Counted from the stretch's first letter, positions 26,431 to 35,774 are shown. The stretch: 64,000 bases of DNA from Pseudomonas fluorescens (GCF_902497855.1 NZ_CABVHU010000017.1:62001-126000); one strand, 5' to 3'. Translations and numbers: made by a program. Notes: generated by a model from the sequence alone, not told the origin.

Positions 26431-27319
26431 TTCAGAAGACCTCGCTGTTTTCCCCGTGGACCAATGGATCAGCCAAAGCGTCGAGTGGCTGGGCATTCAT
26501 TTTCGCCCGATGTTCCAGGCCATTCGCTGGCCGGTAGAACACTTGCTGGCGTTCAGCGACACGGTGATCCATGCCATTCCGTTTCCGGTGATGGTGCTGC
26601 TGATATTCCTTATCGCCTACCGTGCCGCAAGCCTGGGGGTGGCGCTATTCAGTGCCATAGCCCTGGTGATTATCGCCACGCTGGGGGTGTGGGACGAGGC
26701 AATGACCACTCTGTCGCTGATCACCACGGCGATTGTGATCTGCATGGTCATCGGCATCCCGGTAGGTGTGTGGTGCGCCCGCAGCGAACGGGTCTGGGCC
26801 GTGATGCGGCCGATCCTCGACATTATGCAGACGACGCCGACCTTCGTGTACCTGGTGCCGGTGGTGATGCTGTTTGGCGTCGGCACCGTATCGGGTGAAG
26901 TGGCGGTGGTGATTTCTGCCTGCCCGCCGCTGATCCGCTTTACCTACCTGGGCATTCGCATGGTCGAAACCGAACTGGTCGAAGCAGGTCAGGCCTTTGG
27001 TGCCGACCGTCGACAATTGCTCTGGGAAATCCAGCTGCCATTGGCGATACCGACCATTCTTGGCGGCCTGAACCAGACCGTGCTCACCGCCATGGTGATG
27101 TCCGTGGTGGTGGCAATGATCGGCGCGGAAGGCCTGGGCCTGGTGGTATTGCAAGGCTTGGGACGCATGGACGTGGGCCGTGCGGCGGTGGGTGGTATCG
27201 CCATTGTATTGCTGGCGATGATGCTCGACCGGATCACCCAGAACCTGGCGCAACCGACGCCGCGCAAGCGCACATCGCTGTTCAAGCGCCTGTTCGATAC
27301 CCGCTCGGTGAAAGCTTGA
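26423..27319 (+). CDS. Betaine-type ABC transporter permease (ProW family)
   Basis: 298 residues with about six to seven membrane helices and the ProW-type N-terminal periplasmic segment. The conserved permease loop lies near residue 200 (EAGQAFGADRRQLLWEIQLP), contacting the ATPase. It starts inside the ATPase gene (eight-base overlap) and is followed 83 bases later by the binding protein. It forms the inner-membrane channel of a quaternary-amine importer together with its neighbours. Confidence 0.87.
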   Translation: MLSSEDLAVFPVDQWISQSVEWLGIHFRPMFQAIRWPVEHLLAFSDTVIHAIPFPVMVLLIFLIAYRAASLGVALFSAIALVIIATLGVWDEAMTTLSLITTAIVICMVIGIPVGVWCARSERVWAVMRPILDIMQTTPTFVYLVPVVMLFGVGTVSGEVAVVISACPPLIRFTYLGIRMVETELVEAGQAFGADRRQLLWEIQLPLAIPTILGGLNQTVLTAMVMSVVVAMIGAEGLGLVVLQGLGRMDVGRAAVGGIAIVLLAMMLDRITQNLAQPTPRKRTSLFKRLFDTRSVKA

Positions 27320-27402
27320 ACAGCACAATCATGAACACCCGTTGTTGAGCGCTTTTCTTCACTGCTGCCCTTAACCATAACGAGAATAACAAAGAGGAAA
27401 TC

Positions 27403-28437
27403 ATGATGCGTCCATTCAAAGCCTTGCTTGGATTCGCAACTGCGTTGTCCCTGGTAGGTATGGCCTGTACTCCGGTATTGGCCGAAGACCTGCCGGGGAG
27501 CGGCAAGACCATTCGGTTCGTGCAATCGGAAAGTACCGGCGGCAATTACGTACTGACGAAAATCGCCATCGAAGCCAGCAAGCGCCTTGGCTACTCGACC
27601 AAGTTGAGTACCGTCAACACCACGCTGTTTTTCCCGGCGGCAGCCCAAGGCGACCTGGACCTCTCGATGGACGTCACCCTGCCGCAACTGCAACCCAGCT
27701 TTGACAAGGTCAAGGCCAACACCGAGGTGGTGGGCTCAGGCTTCATTTCGGGCGCTGGTTACAACGGCTACATGATCGACAAGAAAACCGCCGATGCTTA
27801 CGGCATTACTAGCCTGGAACAAATAAAAGACCCGAAGATCGCCGGGCTGTTTGGCAAGAATGGCAAGGCCGACCTGATCAGCTGTGATCCGGGCTGGGGC
27901 TGCGGTGATGTAGTCGACTACCAGCTCGACAAGTTCGGCCTCAAGAACACGGTCAACACGGTGCGCGGTAAATATGAAGCGCTGATGTTTGAAAACGTCG
28001 CCCGCCTCAAACGTGGCGAACCCGTGTTCTTCTATGCCTGGGCACCGTCCTGGATGACCAATACGATGGTGCCGGGCAAAGACGTGGTATGGCTGCCGAC
28101 ACCGTTCGATGCCTTGCCGGGATCAGTGTCCAGTACGGTCTCGGCGTTGACCCCCGGTGTGATTGGCTGTGCCGGCGGCGCCGACCCTTGCCGCATGGCG
28201 ATGGCCGCGTGGAACTGGTACGCAATCGGCAACAAGGCATTCGTCGCAGCCAACCCTGCGATCAAGTCACTCGTGGAGCAGATGGCGTTCTCCCAGGCAA
28301 CCTGGAGTTATTGGGAAAAAACCATCAGTCAGGACGGCGCGAGCGAACGCAATATTCGTAAGTTGGCGGATGACTGGATGAGTGAGAACAAGTCGATGAT
28401 GGATGGCTGGATTGCAACGGCAAAAGTAGCCAAGTGA
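27403..28437 (+). CDS. Glycine betaine/proline-type ABC transporter substrate-binding protein (ProX family)
   Basis: 344 residues with a signal peptide (MMRPFKALLGFATALSLVGM, cleaved after VLA at about residue 27). Mature part: TIRFVQSESTGGNYVLT, then DLDLSMDVTLPQLQPSFD and SCDPGWGCGDVVDYQLDKFG, the ProX-type pattern with tryptophans (PGWGC, YAWAPSWM) that can form the aromatic cage for a quaternary ammonium. AGAGGA lies upstream of the ATG pair. It is periplasmic and delivers its ligand to the ATPase/permease encoded just before it. Confidence 0.87.
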   Translation: MMRPFKALLGFATALSLVGMACTPVLAEDLPGSGKTIRFVQSESTGGNYVLTKIAIEASKRLGYSTKLSTVNTTLFFPAAAQGDLDLSMDVTLPQLQPSFDKVKANTEVVGSGFISGAGYNGYMIDKKTADAYGITSLEQIKDPKIAGLFGKNGKADLISCDPGWGCGDVVDYQLDKFGLKNTVNTVRGKYEALMFENVARLKRGEPVFFYAWAPSWMTNTMVPGKDVVWLPTPFDALPGSVSSTVSALTPGVIGCAGGADPCRMAMAAWNWYAIGNKAFVAANPAIKSLVEQMAFSQATWSYWEKTISQDGASERNIRKLADDWMSENKSMMDGWIATAKVAK

Positions 28438-28522
28438 TCCCATGTGCCTGGCGGTGAGGGGCAGGCTCCCTCACCGCAAAAAGGTTCGCCGCTAACATTC
28501 GTCCCTGCGGAGCTCGTTGACG

Positions 28523-29005
28523 ATGCACAAGCTTGATCGTTATGACCTTAAAATCCTGCGAATTCTTTCCGAGGACGGGCGTATCACCAAGTCAAGCCTG
28601 GCCGAGGCAATAAACCTGTCGGTAACACCCGCCTGGGAGCGTGTGCGCAAACTGGAAAGCTCGGGCCTGGTAAAAGGTTACCGTGCCTTGATCGACTGGA
28701 ACCAGGTGTTCAAGCGCCAGCAGTTGCTGGTGGAAATCACCTTGGCACGGCACACATCCAGGGACATGCGCCGCTTCGAACAACGCATGAGCGAAACGAG
28801 CGAAGTGGAGTTTTGTTATGCCACTGGCGGAGGCGTCGATTACATCGCAATGATCCAGACGACAGACATTGATCAGTACCAGCGCTTTATTGATCAATTG
28901 CTCTTGGAAGACCTGGGAATCGAACGCTATTTCACCTATATCGTCACCAAAACCATCAAGACTGGCGGAGCACTTCCGGCACAGGCCTTGTGCGCTTTGG
29001 TCTGA
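28523..29005 (+). CDS. Lrp/AsnC family transcriptional regulator
   Basis: 160 residues. The N-terminal winged helix-turn-helix reads LDRYDLKILRILSEDGRITK then SSLAEAINLSVTPAWERVRK. A C-terminal RAM domain holds EVEFCYATGGGVDYIAMIQT and YFTYIVTKTIK. I use ATG 28523 (HKLDRYD) with GGAG upstream; a TTG two codons earlier is possible. It sits 85 bases behind the binding protein gene and may control the importer or the upstream cluster in response to an amino acid or betaine metabolite. Confidence 0.87.
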   Translation: MHKLDRYDLKILRILSEDGRITKSSLAEAINLSVTPAWERVRKLESSGLVKGYRALIDWNQVFKRQQLLVEITLARHTSRDMRRFEQRMSETSEVEFCYATGGGVDYIAMIQTTDIDQYQRFIDQLLLEDLGIERYFTYIVTKTIKTGGALPAQALCALV

Positions 29006-29249
29006 GCAGAAGTAGACACCCTAAACGGTGTGAGCAGTAGTGGATGATTTCAAGGCGATTCTCGCACTGTGATATTGCAAAACAAGGGGTTCCCTCTCTA
29101 TCCGAAAGCTGACCAAGACGAAGCGATGCGTGGTCGTCCGCCTGGTTCGCCCTAAAACCGGAGCGAGAGGGCATATCAGCTTGTTTCGATATGAACGTGG
29201 CACCACCAAGACAGGAGTGATGCCACAGCCACATGCATTTCCCCAGCGA
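29006..29249. other. Intergenic region between the Lrp regulator and leuD
   Basis: 244 bases between convergent genes. A short ACACC-CTAAAC-GGTGT hairpin lies just after the Lrp stop (about 29017-29032). Short open frames here show no recognisable protein. No tRNA or terminal inverted repeat was seen. Confidence 0.3.
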
Positions 29250-29906
29250 TTACATCAATTCATCAGAGTCTCTGAACAACCATGGCTGGCTGGCCCGGTG
29301 CTTGACCTCAAACGTCCCAATCGCATTACCTTCCAGTAAGGTCAGACCGATATCATCCAGCCCTTTAAGCAGGCAGTGTTTGCGGAAGGCGTCGATCTCG
29401 AAACGCAACACCTTGCCATCCGGACGGGTCACAGTCTGGGCCTGCAGGTCAATTTGCAGCTGGTAGCCCGGATCGGCCTCGACCTGCTTGAACAACTCAT
29501 CGACTTCTTCATCGCTCAAGATGATCGGCAGCAAGCCATTCTTGAAGCTGTTGTTGAAGAAGATATCGGCATAGCTCGGCGCGATGATGCTGCGAAAACC
29601 ATACTCTTCCAGCGCCCACGGCGCGTGCTCGCGGCTGGAGCCGCAACCGAAGTTCTCCCGGGCCAGCAACACGCTGGCGCCTTGATAACGCTCGGCGTTG
29701 AGTACGAAGTCCTTATTGAGTAAACGCTTGGAGTTGTCCTGATACGGCTGCCCCACATCCAGGTAGCGCCACTCATCGAACAGGTTCGGGCCGAAACCGG
29801 TTCGGTAAATCGACTTCAAGAACTGCTTGGGAATGATCTGGTCAGTGTCGACGTTGGCACGATCCAGAGGTGCGACAAGTCCGGTGTGCTGGGTAAATGC
29901 TTTCAT
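29250..29906 (-). CDS. leuD: 3-isopropylmalate dehydratase small subunit
   Basis: 218 residues, a normal LeuD. Landmarks are LDRANVDTDQIIPKQFLKSI near residue 14, RENFGCGSSREHAPWAL near 83 and DIFFNNSFKNGLLPI near 113. It swivels onto LeuC to isomerise 2- and 3-isopropylmalate. It is encoded 11 bases after leuC. leuB does not follow, unlike the usual Pseudomonas leuCDB order, so this is probably a second, specialised leuCD pair rather than the biosynthetic one. Confidence 0.9.
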   Translation of the reverse strand: MKAFTQHTGLVAPLDRANVDTDQIIPKQFLKSIYRTGFGPNLFDEWRYLDVGQPYQDNSKRLLNKDFVLNAERYQGASVLLARENFGCGSSREHAPWALEEYGFRSIIAPSYADIFFNNSFKNGLLPIILSDEEVDELFKQVEADPGYQLQIDLQAQTVTRPDGKVLRFEIDAFRKHCLLKGLDDIGLTLLEGNAIGTFEVKHRASQPWLFRDSDELM

Positions 29907-29917
29907 GCTGCGCTCCT

Positions 29918-31336
29918 TCAGATCAATTCACGGACATCGATGAAACGACCGTTCACCGCGGCGGCGGCGGCCATGGCCGGGCTCACCAGGTGGGTACGAC
30001 CGCCGGCACCCTGACGTCCCGCAAAGTTACGATTGGAGGTCGACGCGCAATGCTCGCCCGACTCCAAACGGTCCGGGTTCATCGCCAGGCACATCGAGCA
30101 GCCCGGCTCACGCCATTCGAAACCGGCATCGAGAAAAATCTTGTCCAGGCCTTCGGATTCGGCCTGAGCCTTGACCAGGCCCGAGCCCGGCACCACGATG
30201 GCCTGCTTGATGGTCGACGCCACTTTGCGGCCCTTGGCGATCACGGCGGCAGCGCGCAAATCTTCGATCCGCGAGTTGGTGCAGGAGCCGATGAACACGC
30301 GGTCCAGCTGGATGTCGGTGATCGCCTGATTGGCGCTTAACCCCATGTATTTCAAGGCACGGACGATGGAGTCGCGCTTGACCAGGTCCATTTCCTCGGC
30401 CGGATCCGGCACATTCTGGTCCACGGCCAAGACCATTTCCGGCGAGGTACCCCAGCTGACTTGTGGCTTGATCTGCGCTGCGTCGAGTTCGACCACGGTA
30501 TCGAACCGGGCGTCGGCGTCAGACACCAGATCTTTCCAGGCTTCGACGGCCAAATCCCACTCCACGCCTTTCGGGGCGAATGGACGGCCCTTGACGTAGG
30601 CGACCGTTTTTTCATCCGTTGCTACCAAGCCTACGCGAGCGCCGGCCTCGATTGCCATGTTGCAGATGGTCATGCGGCCTTCGACGGACAAAGCGCGAAC
30701 TGCGCTGCCAGCGAACTCGATGGCGTGGCCGTTACCGCCGGCGGTGCCGATCTTGCCGATCACCGCGAGGATGATGTCCTTGGCGGTCACGCCGAACGGC
30801 AATTGGCCTTCGACTACTACCCGCATATTCTTCATTTTCTTGGCGACCAGGCACTGGGTTGCGAGCACATGCTCGACCTCGGAGGTGCCGATACCGTGCG
30901 CCAGTGCACCAAAGGCACCATGGGTGGCGGTGTGGGAGTCGCCGCAGACCACGGTCATGCCTGGCAGGGTCGCACCCTGTTCCGGAGCGATGACATGAAC
31001 AATGCCGTGGCGGACGTCGTTCATCTTGAATTCGGTGATGCCATACTCGTCGCAGTTGTCGTCGAGGGTCTGCACTTGCAAACGCGAAACCGGGTCGGCA
31101 ATGGCTGCGATGCCACCCTTGCGCTCCGGCGTCGTCGGTACGTTGTGGTCCGGGGTCGCGATGTTGGCATCGATGCGCCATGGCTTGCGCCCAGCCAGAC
31201 GCAAGCCTTCGAAGGCTTGCGGCGAGGTCACTTCGTGAATGATGTGACGGTCGATGTAGATCAGCGCCGACCCGTCGTCGCGCTGTTTCACCAAATGCGA
31301 ATCCCAGAGTTTGTCGTAAAGCGTTTTACTAACCAT
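29918..31336 (-). CDS. leuC: 3-isopropylmalate dehydratase large subunit
   Basis: 472 residues, aconitase family. [4Fe-4S] ligands are visible in FIGSCTNSRIEDLRAAAV (Cys near 347) and PGCSMCLAMNP (two Cys near 407-410). N-terminal KTLYDKLWDSHLVKQRDDGS and HNVPTTPERK match LeuC. I start at the ATG at 31336; a GTG just before it is also in frame. It is co-transcribed with leuD and next to dctA and a LysR gene. Besides leucine synthesis, LeuCD-type enzymes act on citramalate/citraconate and related acids, which would fit a dicarboxylate transporter neighbour. Confidence 0.9.
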   Translation of the reverse strand: MVSKTLYDKLWDSHLVKQRDDGSALIYIDRHIIHEVTSPQAFEGLRLAGRKPWRIDANIATPDHNVPTTPERKGGIAAIADPVSRLQVQTLDDNCDEYGITEFKMNDVRHGIVHVIAPEQGATLPGMTVVCGDSHTATHGAFGALAHGIGTSEVEHVLATQCLVAKKMKNMRVVVEGQLPFGVTAKDIILAVIGKIGTAGGNGHAIEFAGSAVRALSVEGRMTICNMAIEAGARVGLVATDEKTVAYVKGRPFAPKGVEWDLAVEAWKDLVSDADARFDTVVELDAAQIKPQVSWGTSPEMVLAVDQNVPDPAEEMDLVKRDSIVRALKYMGLSANQAITDIQLDRVFIGSCTNSRIEDLRAAAVIAKGRKVASTIKQAIVVPGSGLVKAQAESEGLDKIFLDAGFEWREPGCSMCLAMNPDRLESGEHCASTSNRNFAGRQGAGGRTHLVSPAMAAAAAVNGRFIDVRELI

Positions 31337-31500
31337 CACACTATCCTCATTTGTTTTTTATATGCCAAAAAACCTGGCTCGTGCGTCGACTCGAATAGCT
31401 AAAATTTGTTTTCCATTAGTTGGTTCTGCATACAATGTTCAATTCGAGCACACACCGAAGCGATCCGCGCAATCAAAGACAACAGAATATGGATTAACGC

Positions 31501-32856
31501 TTAAGAGGCCCGGTTTGTGACATCGGTTAGTTGCACAAGAGTGTCGGCCGTTGACGTCGCCGATTTGGAGGCTTCGGGTCGCGCAGGATTACGCACTTCC
31601 TCCAGTTCCTCGCCATTGAGCGCTTTATTCATCTTGAACGTGTCCAATGCGCCAACCCATTTAGCGATGGCCATCGTGCCTACACCATTGCCAATCGTAT
31701 TCGTAATTCCCCGCGCCTCGGACATAAAGCGATCCACACCCAACAGCAAAACCATGCCAGCCACCGGGATGGTGTCAAGCGACGCCAGGGTAGCCGTCAG
31801 GATAATGAAGCCTGCCCCCGCCACACCTGCGGACCCCTTGGATGTAAACATCAGAACTGTCAGCACAATCAACTGATCGGTCAAAGTCAGCGGAGTATTC
31901 GTCGCCTGGGCGATGAATATGGCTGCAATGGTGTAGTAGATAGCTTGCCCATCGGGATTGAAGGTCAATCCGGAAGGAATGATGAGCCCTGCCACTGGCT
32001 TGGATACACCTGCCTTTTCCATTTTTGAGATCATTTGCGGTAACACCGATTCGGATGAACAAGTACCCAACACGGTGAACAGCTCTTCTTTGATGTACTT
32101 CAGGAACTTCCAGAGGCTGAAGCCACTGTATCGGCAGATTGGCCCCAACACGAAGATCACAAAGATCGTGCAGGTCAGATAGACACAGGCCACGAGCTTA
32201 CCCAACGAAAATAGCGAGCCGAACCCGTATTTTCCGATGGTGAATGCGATCGCACCAAAGGCACCGATTGGCGCCAGGCGCATGACCATGCTAACGATCC
32301 GGAACATGCCTTGCGTCAAGCTTTCGAGCATGTCCACGAACAGTTTCGCACGTGGCCCGGCATGAGCCAGGGCTACCCCTAGCAAAACTGAAAACAACAG
32401 AATCTGCAGCACATTGCCCTTGGCGAAAGCATCGACGATCGTCTCGGGAATGATGCTCATCACAAAGTCCATAGCCGATGTGTGCTTTGCTGCAGTGGTG
32501 TAATTGCTAAGACTTGACGTATCCAGTGAGGCGATATCGACATTCATTCCGGCGCCGGGTTTTAATACATTGACGACCACCAAACCTACAATAAGTGCCA
32601 ATGTGGAAACCACTTCAAAATAGATTAAGGCGCGGAACCCAACCCGCCCAAGATCTTTCATGTTTTCCATACCTGCGATTCCCGTCACTACCGTCAGGAA
32701 TATGACAGGCGCCAAAAGCATTTTGATGAGTTTGATGAATGCATCACCTAAAGGTTTCAGCGCTGTACCTGTTTCAGGAACCAGCACACCGACGGCAGCA
32801 CCGATTATTACAGCGATTAGAACCTGTACGTATAGTTTTCCAAGCATTCTTTTCAT
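31501..32856 (-). CDS. dctA: C4-dicarboxylate transporter DctA
   Basis: A 451-residue member of the DAACS family of Na+/H+-dicarboxylate symporters with 8 transmembrane helices and two re-entrant loops. Signature GTCSSESVLPQMISKMEKAG lies near residue 275, then GLIIPSGLTFNPDGQAIYYT and FTSKGSAGVAGAGFI. It imports succinate, fumarate, malate and also orotate in related proteins. It is transcribed divergently from a LysR gene, with leuCD downstream on the same strand after a 164-base gap. A genome usually also holds the DctBD-controlled copy; this one lacks a visible sigma-54 site. Confidence 0.9.
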   Translation of the reverse strand: MKRMLGKLYVQVLIAVIIGAAVGVLVPETGTALKPLGDAFIKLIKMLLAPVIFLTVVTGIAGMENMKDLGRVGFRALIYFEVVSTLALIVGLVVVNVLKPGAGMNVDIASLDTSSLSNYTTAAKHTSAMDFVMSIIPETIVDAFAKGNVLQILLFSVLLGVALAHAGPRAKLFVDMLESLTQGMFRIVSMVMRLAPIGAFGAIAFTIGKYGFGSLFSLGKLVACVYLTCTIFVIFVLGPICRYSGFSLWKFLKYIKEELFTVLGTCSSESVLPQMISKMEKAGVSKPVAGLIIPSGLTFNPDGQAIYYTIAAIFIAQATNTPLTLTDQLIVLTVLMFTSKGSAGVAGAGFIILTATLASLDTIPVAGMVLLLGVDRFMSEARGITNTIGNGVGTMAIAKWVGALDTFKMNKALNGEELEEVRNPARPEASKSATSTADTLVQLTDVTNRAS

Positions 32857-33072
32857 TACAAAACCCTGAGTTTTTATTGTTGTCAGGAGACATCGAGAAC
32901 CGGTTTTTAACCGACCTCGGCTTTTTCGCCCTCATAATTGGATCCACTAGGCTTGCTGGGTGTTTGGTCCTTCAGGCTCCAGGCTATTCAGCAGAGTGTG
33001 ATCGGAGTATATATAGTGAACTCTACCCTGTGAGTTCTTTGAAATAACTACTTAATTAACTTTGAGTTACTA
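32857..33072. promoter_or_regulatory. Divergent promoter region, dctA / LysR
   Basis: 216 bp, clearly A+T rich near the LysR start (ATATATAGTG, TAACTACTTAATTAACTTTGA). It should contain the LysR site for dctA. No sigma-54 TGGCAC-N5-TTGC pattern was found. Confidence 0.45.
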
Positions 33073-34011
33073 ATGAGTCAGACCCTCGATCTATCTTTTT
33101 TTCATCTCCTGGCCGAGAAAGGCAGCCTGGCAGCAACAGCCCGTGAACTGGGAGTAACGCCACCTGCGGTGAGCAAGCGCCTGAGTGCGCTTGAAGCACG
33201 CTTGGGCATTCGATTGGTCAACCGCACCACCCGCTCTATGAGCCTGACGGCTGAAGGTGAGATGTATTTCAGCCACGCCGAGCGCATCCTCACTCAGATC
33301 AATGAGGTGGAGCAGATGGTCAGCAGCTGCCGCGCCACACCCAAAGGTCTGATACGGGTCAATGCTACCTTGGGTTTTGGCCGACGCTATATCGGCCCGG
33401 CCCTCGCTGCGTTTCACACGCGTTATCCGGAAGTCAAGGTGCAGCTTGAAATCAGCGATCATCCTCTGGATCTTGCTACCAATGGTTTCGACTTGGCCAT
33501 CCGGATCGGCAACCTGCCCGATGCAGCTTTCCATGCACGCAAGATAGCTTCCAATCGCCGATTGCTATGTGCATCCCCCCTGTATCTGGAAAAACATGGC
33601 ATCCCTGCCCGGCTCACAGACCTGCAAAACCATAGCTGCATTTTCCTGCGGCAGAATGAAGCGACTTACGGCGTCTGGAATTTTACTGGCGGCGGGCGAA
33701 CTCAGAACATCAAAGTCCATGGTGCACTGAGCTGTAACGATGGTGAAGTTGCCTTGAACTGGGCATTGGAAGGTTATGGGATTCTGCAGCGTTCCGAGTG
33801 GGATCTTGCCCGCTATGTACGCAGCGGTCGCCTGAGGCTCGTGTTGGAGGACCACACCGAGCAAGCGGATATCTATGCGGTTTACCCGCAACAATTGCAT
33901 CTTTCGGCCAGAGTGCGCAGCCTGATCGACTTTCTGGTCGAGCGTTTTTCCAACATAAACAGTATGGGTGAAGACATAAGCCATCCTGATGGTGTGACGA
34001 TGATAAATTGA
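33073..34011 (+). CDS. LysR family transcriptional regulator (DmlR-like, beside dctA)
   Basis: 312 residues: helix-turn-helix LLAEKGSLAATARELGVTPP then AVSKRLSALEARLGIRLVNR, and the effector domain with LIRVNATLGFGRRYIGPAL and IYAVYPQQLHLSARVRSLID. The close relation to DmlR/TtdR-type activators of malate and tartrate use, and its divergent place beside dctA, suggest control of dicarboxylate uptake and of the leuCD pair. The ribosome site is weak. Confidence 0.83.
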   Translation: MSQTLDLSFFHLLAEKGSLAATARELGVTPPAVSKRLSALEARLGIRLVNRTTRSMSLTAEGEMYFSHAERILTQINEVEQMVSSCRATPKGLIRVNATLGFGRRYIGPALAAFHTRYPEVKVQLEISDHPLDLATNGFDLAIRIGNLPDAAFHARKIASNRRLLCASPLYLEKHGIPARLTDLQNHSCIFLRQNEATYGVWNFTGGGRTQNIKVHGALSCNDGEVALNWALEGYGILQRSEWDLARYVRSGRLRLVLEDHTEQADIYAVYPQQLHLSARVRSLIDFLVERFSNINSMGEDISHPDGVTMIN

Positions 34012-34087
34012 TGGACGCTGCTCTAATGATCACCAAGCGAATGGCGAACGGTTAACCGCATAGCGATTTTTTTCATACCGGACCTGG

Positions 34088-35008
34088 CTAGGCGCTCAAC
34101 TTCCAATCTGGATCGTTAGCCATCAGCGCTGCTGCCCAGTCGACGAAGACCCGTACCCGCGCAGACAAATGCCGTGAATAGGGATAGACGAGACTGATCG
34201 GCATGCCAGGTAACGTCCAGTCAGACAGTATCTCCACCAGCTTCCCGGACTGTAGGTGCGGGTTGGCTTCCGCCCGAGGCACTGAAACGATGCCAAGTCC
34301 TGTGAGCCCGGCTGTAATGTACGCTCCACCGTGGTTGAAACGCATCGCTGGCAACTGATCGATCGCGAAGCTTTTATCGCCGTTCTGGAGCACGGCGGTC
34401 AGCTGTTTGCCCGACCCTGGAAATGTGAAACCAAGATAACGGTGTTCCAATAAGTCGCCGGGTTTGAGTATCGGGTCGGTATTGCTCAAGTAAGCTGGTG
34501 AAGCGCAAAGGCAAAAGTGCATCTGTCCAACCGGTCGGCACACCAGTTCCTGATCCGTGACCGGACCGCCCCGAAACGCACAATCAATGCCCTCCTGCAC
34601 AAGATCAACCACACGTTCACTACAGCCAATGTCCAGTTGGATGTTCGGATGCAATGTCGAAAAATCAGAAAGCGATGGAATGATGAGGCAGGTCCCAACC
34701 GGCGATGGCATCTCCACCCGCACTCTGCCTCGCGCCTCGCTACGACTTTGCGAAACCGACATTTCCAGCTCGTCTATATCTTCGAGCACTGCGCGGGCAC
34801 GCTGATAGTAAGCGGCACCATCGGTGGTGGGAGTTACCCTTCGAGTGGTTCTGTGCAGCAGTTTGACTGACAGCAGCGATTCAAGGCCCTGTATCTGCCC
34901 TGAAATTGTTGTCTTCGCCACGTTCAACGAGTCCGCTGCCCGAGTAAAACTTCCCACCTCGACAATACGGCAGAACGCTCGCATCGCTTCTAATCGATCA
35001 AAAGCCAT
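34088..35008 (-). CDS. LysR family transcriptional regulator (divergent from the HD-domain gene)
   Basis: 306 residues, standard LysR layout: FCRIVEVGSFTRAADSLNVA, TISGQIQGLESLLSVKLLHR, then GRVRVEMPSPVGTCLIIPSL and SLVYPYSRHLSARVRVFVDW. It is transcribed away from an HD-domain hydrolase gene with 109 bp between them, so it probably controls that gene. Effector unknown. Upstream Shine-Dalgarno match is weak (CCGGATAATA). Confidence 0.83.
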   Translation of the reverse strand: MAFDRLEAMRAFCRIVEVGSFTRAADSLNVAKTTISGQIQGLESLLSVKLLHRTTRRVTPTTDGAAYYQRARAVLEDIDELEMSVSQSRSEARGRVRVEMPSPVGTCLIIPSLSDFSTLHPNIQLDIGCSERVVDLVQEGIDCAFRGGPVTDQELVCRPVGQMHFCLCASPAYLSNTDPILKPGDLLEHRYLGFTFPGSGKQLTAVLQNGDKSFAIDQLPAMRFNHGGAYITAGLTGLGIVSVPRAEANPHLQSGKLVEILSDWTLPGMPISLVYPYSRHLSARVRVFVDWAAALMANDPDWKLSA

Positions 35009-35117
35009 TATTATCCGGGTTCTCGCATAATGAAGCCGATATCACCAAGTTTATCCAGAAAGCTACAGCCAATATAGTCACTCCAAGACCGAAGCCTTCG
35101 GCTACCTGGAGAAAGAC

Positions 35118-35774
35118 ATGACTTCGCTGCCAATCAATACCAGTGTCGACGTCAGCATTCCCGACAGCCCATTAGCGCGCGAGGCGACGCAACTCATTCG
35201 CGACACCGAAAGCGAGTTACTGTTTTCCCATTCGACCCGGGTCTATTTCTGGGCCGCCCTCATTGGTCAACGCAAGGGATTGGTCTTTAACCCGGAGCTT
35301 CTTTACGTGGCATCAATGTTCCATGACATCGGCTTGACCTCGAAGTACCAGAAGAGTCAGCTTCGCTTCGAAGTGGACGGCGCGAATGCCGCACGTGACT
35401 TTCTACGCAGGCACAGCATTGGCGAGGGGGATGTAGAGAAGGTCTGGAACGCCATTGCTTTGCATACGACACCGGGCATACCGGAACATATGCATCCAGA
35501 GATCGCCCTGGTGCAGGCCGGTGCCGGGATGGACGTGGCTGGACGTGGCTTCGAGCAGTTCAGCGACCAACAACGTGAAGCGGTGATCGCTGCATACCCC
35601 CGCGAACCCGATTTCGCTCACAAGATGATCGACGAGTTTTACCGCGGGATGAAGTACAGGCCGGACAGCACGTTCGGCACCTTCAACGATGACTTCCTTG
35701 CCTTCAAGGATCCGGGGTTCAAGCGAAAAGATCTTTGCAGCATTATTTTATGCTCACACTGGGAGCATTGTTAA
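35118..35774 (+). CDS. HD domain-containing protein (cyanamide-hydratase-like)
   Basis: 218 residues of the HD metal-dependent phosphohydrolase superfamily. Predicted ligands are His in LLFSHSTRVYFWA near residue 38, the HD pair in VASMFHDIGLT near 69-70 and Asp in GAGMDVAGRGFE near 140. The overall pattern, including EKVWNAIALHTTPGIPEHMH and the C-terminal KRKDLCSIILCSHWEHC, is that of stand-alone HD proteins related to fungal cyanamide hydratase. The substrate is unknown. GGAGAAAG precedes the ATG. A strong hairpin follows the gene. Confidence 0.8.
   Translation: MTSLPINTSVDVSIPDSPLAREATQLIRDTESELLFSHSTRVYFWAALIGQRKGLVFNPELLYVASMFHDIGLTSKYQKSQLRFEVDGANAARDFLRRHSIGEGDVEKVWNAIALHTTPGIPEHMHPEIALVQAGAGMDVAGRGFEQFSDQQREAVIAAYPREPDFAHKMIDEFYRGMKYRPDSTFGTFNDDFLAFKDPGFKRKDLCSIILCSHWEHC

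Noticed and set aside
29006..29249. Possible transposase remnant between Lrp and leuD
   Set aside because: Short translations show no transposase motif and no terminal repeats were found.
32857..33072. Sigma-54 promoter before dctA
   Set aside because: No GG-N10-GC core of TGGCAC-N5-TTGC type on either strand of the gap.
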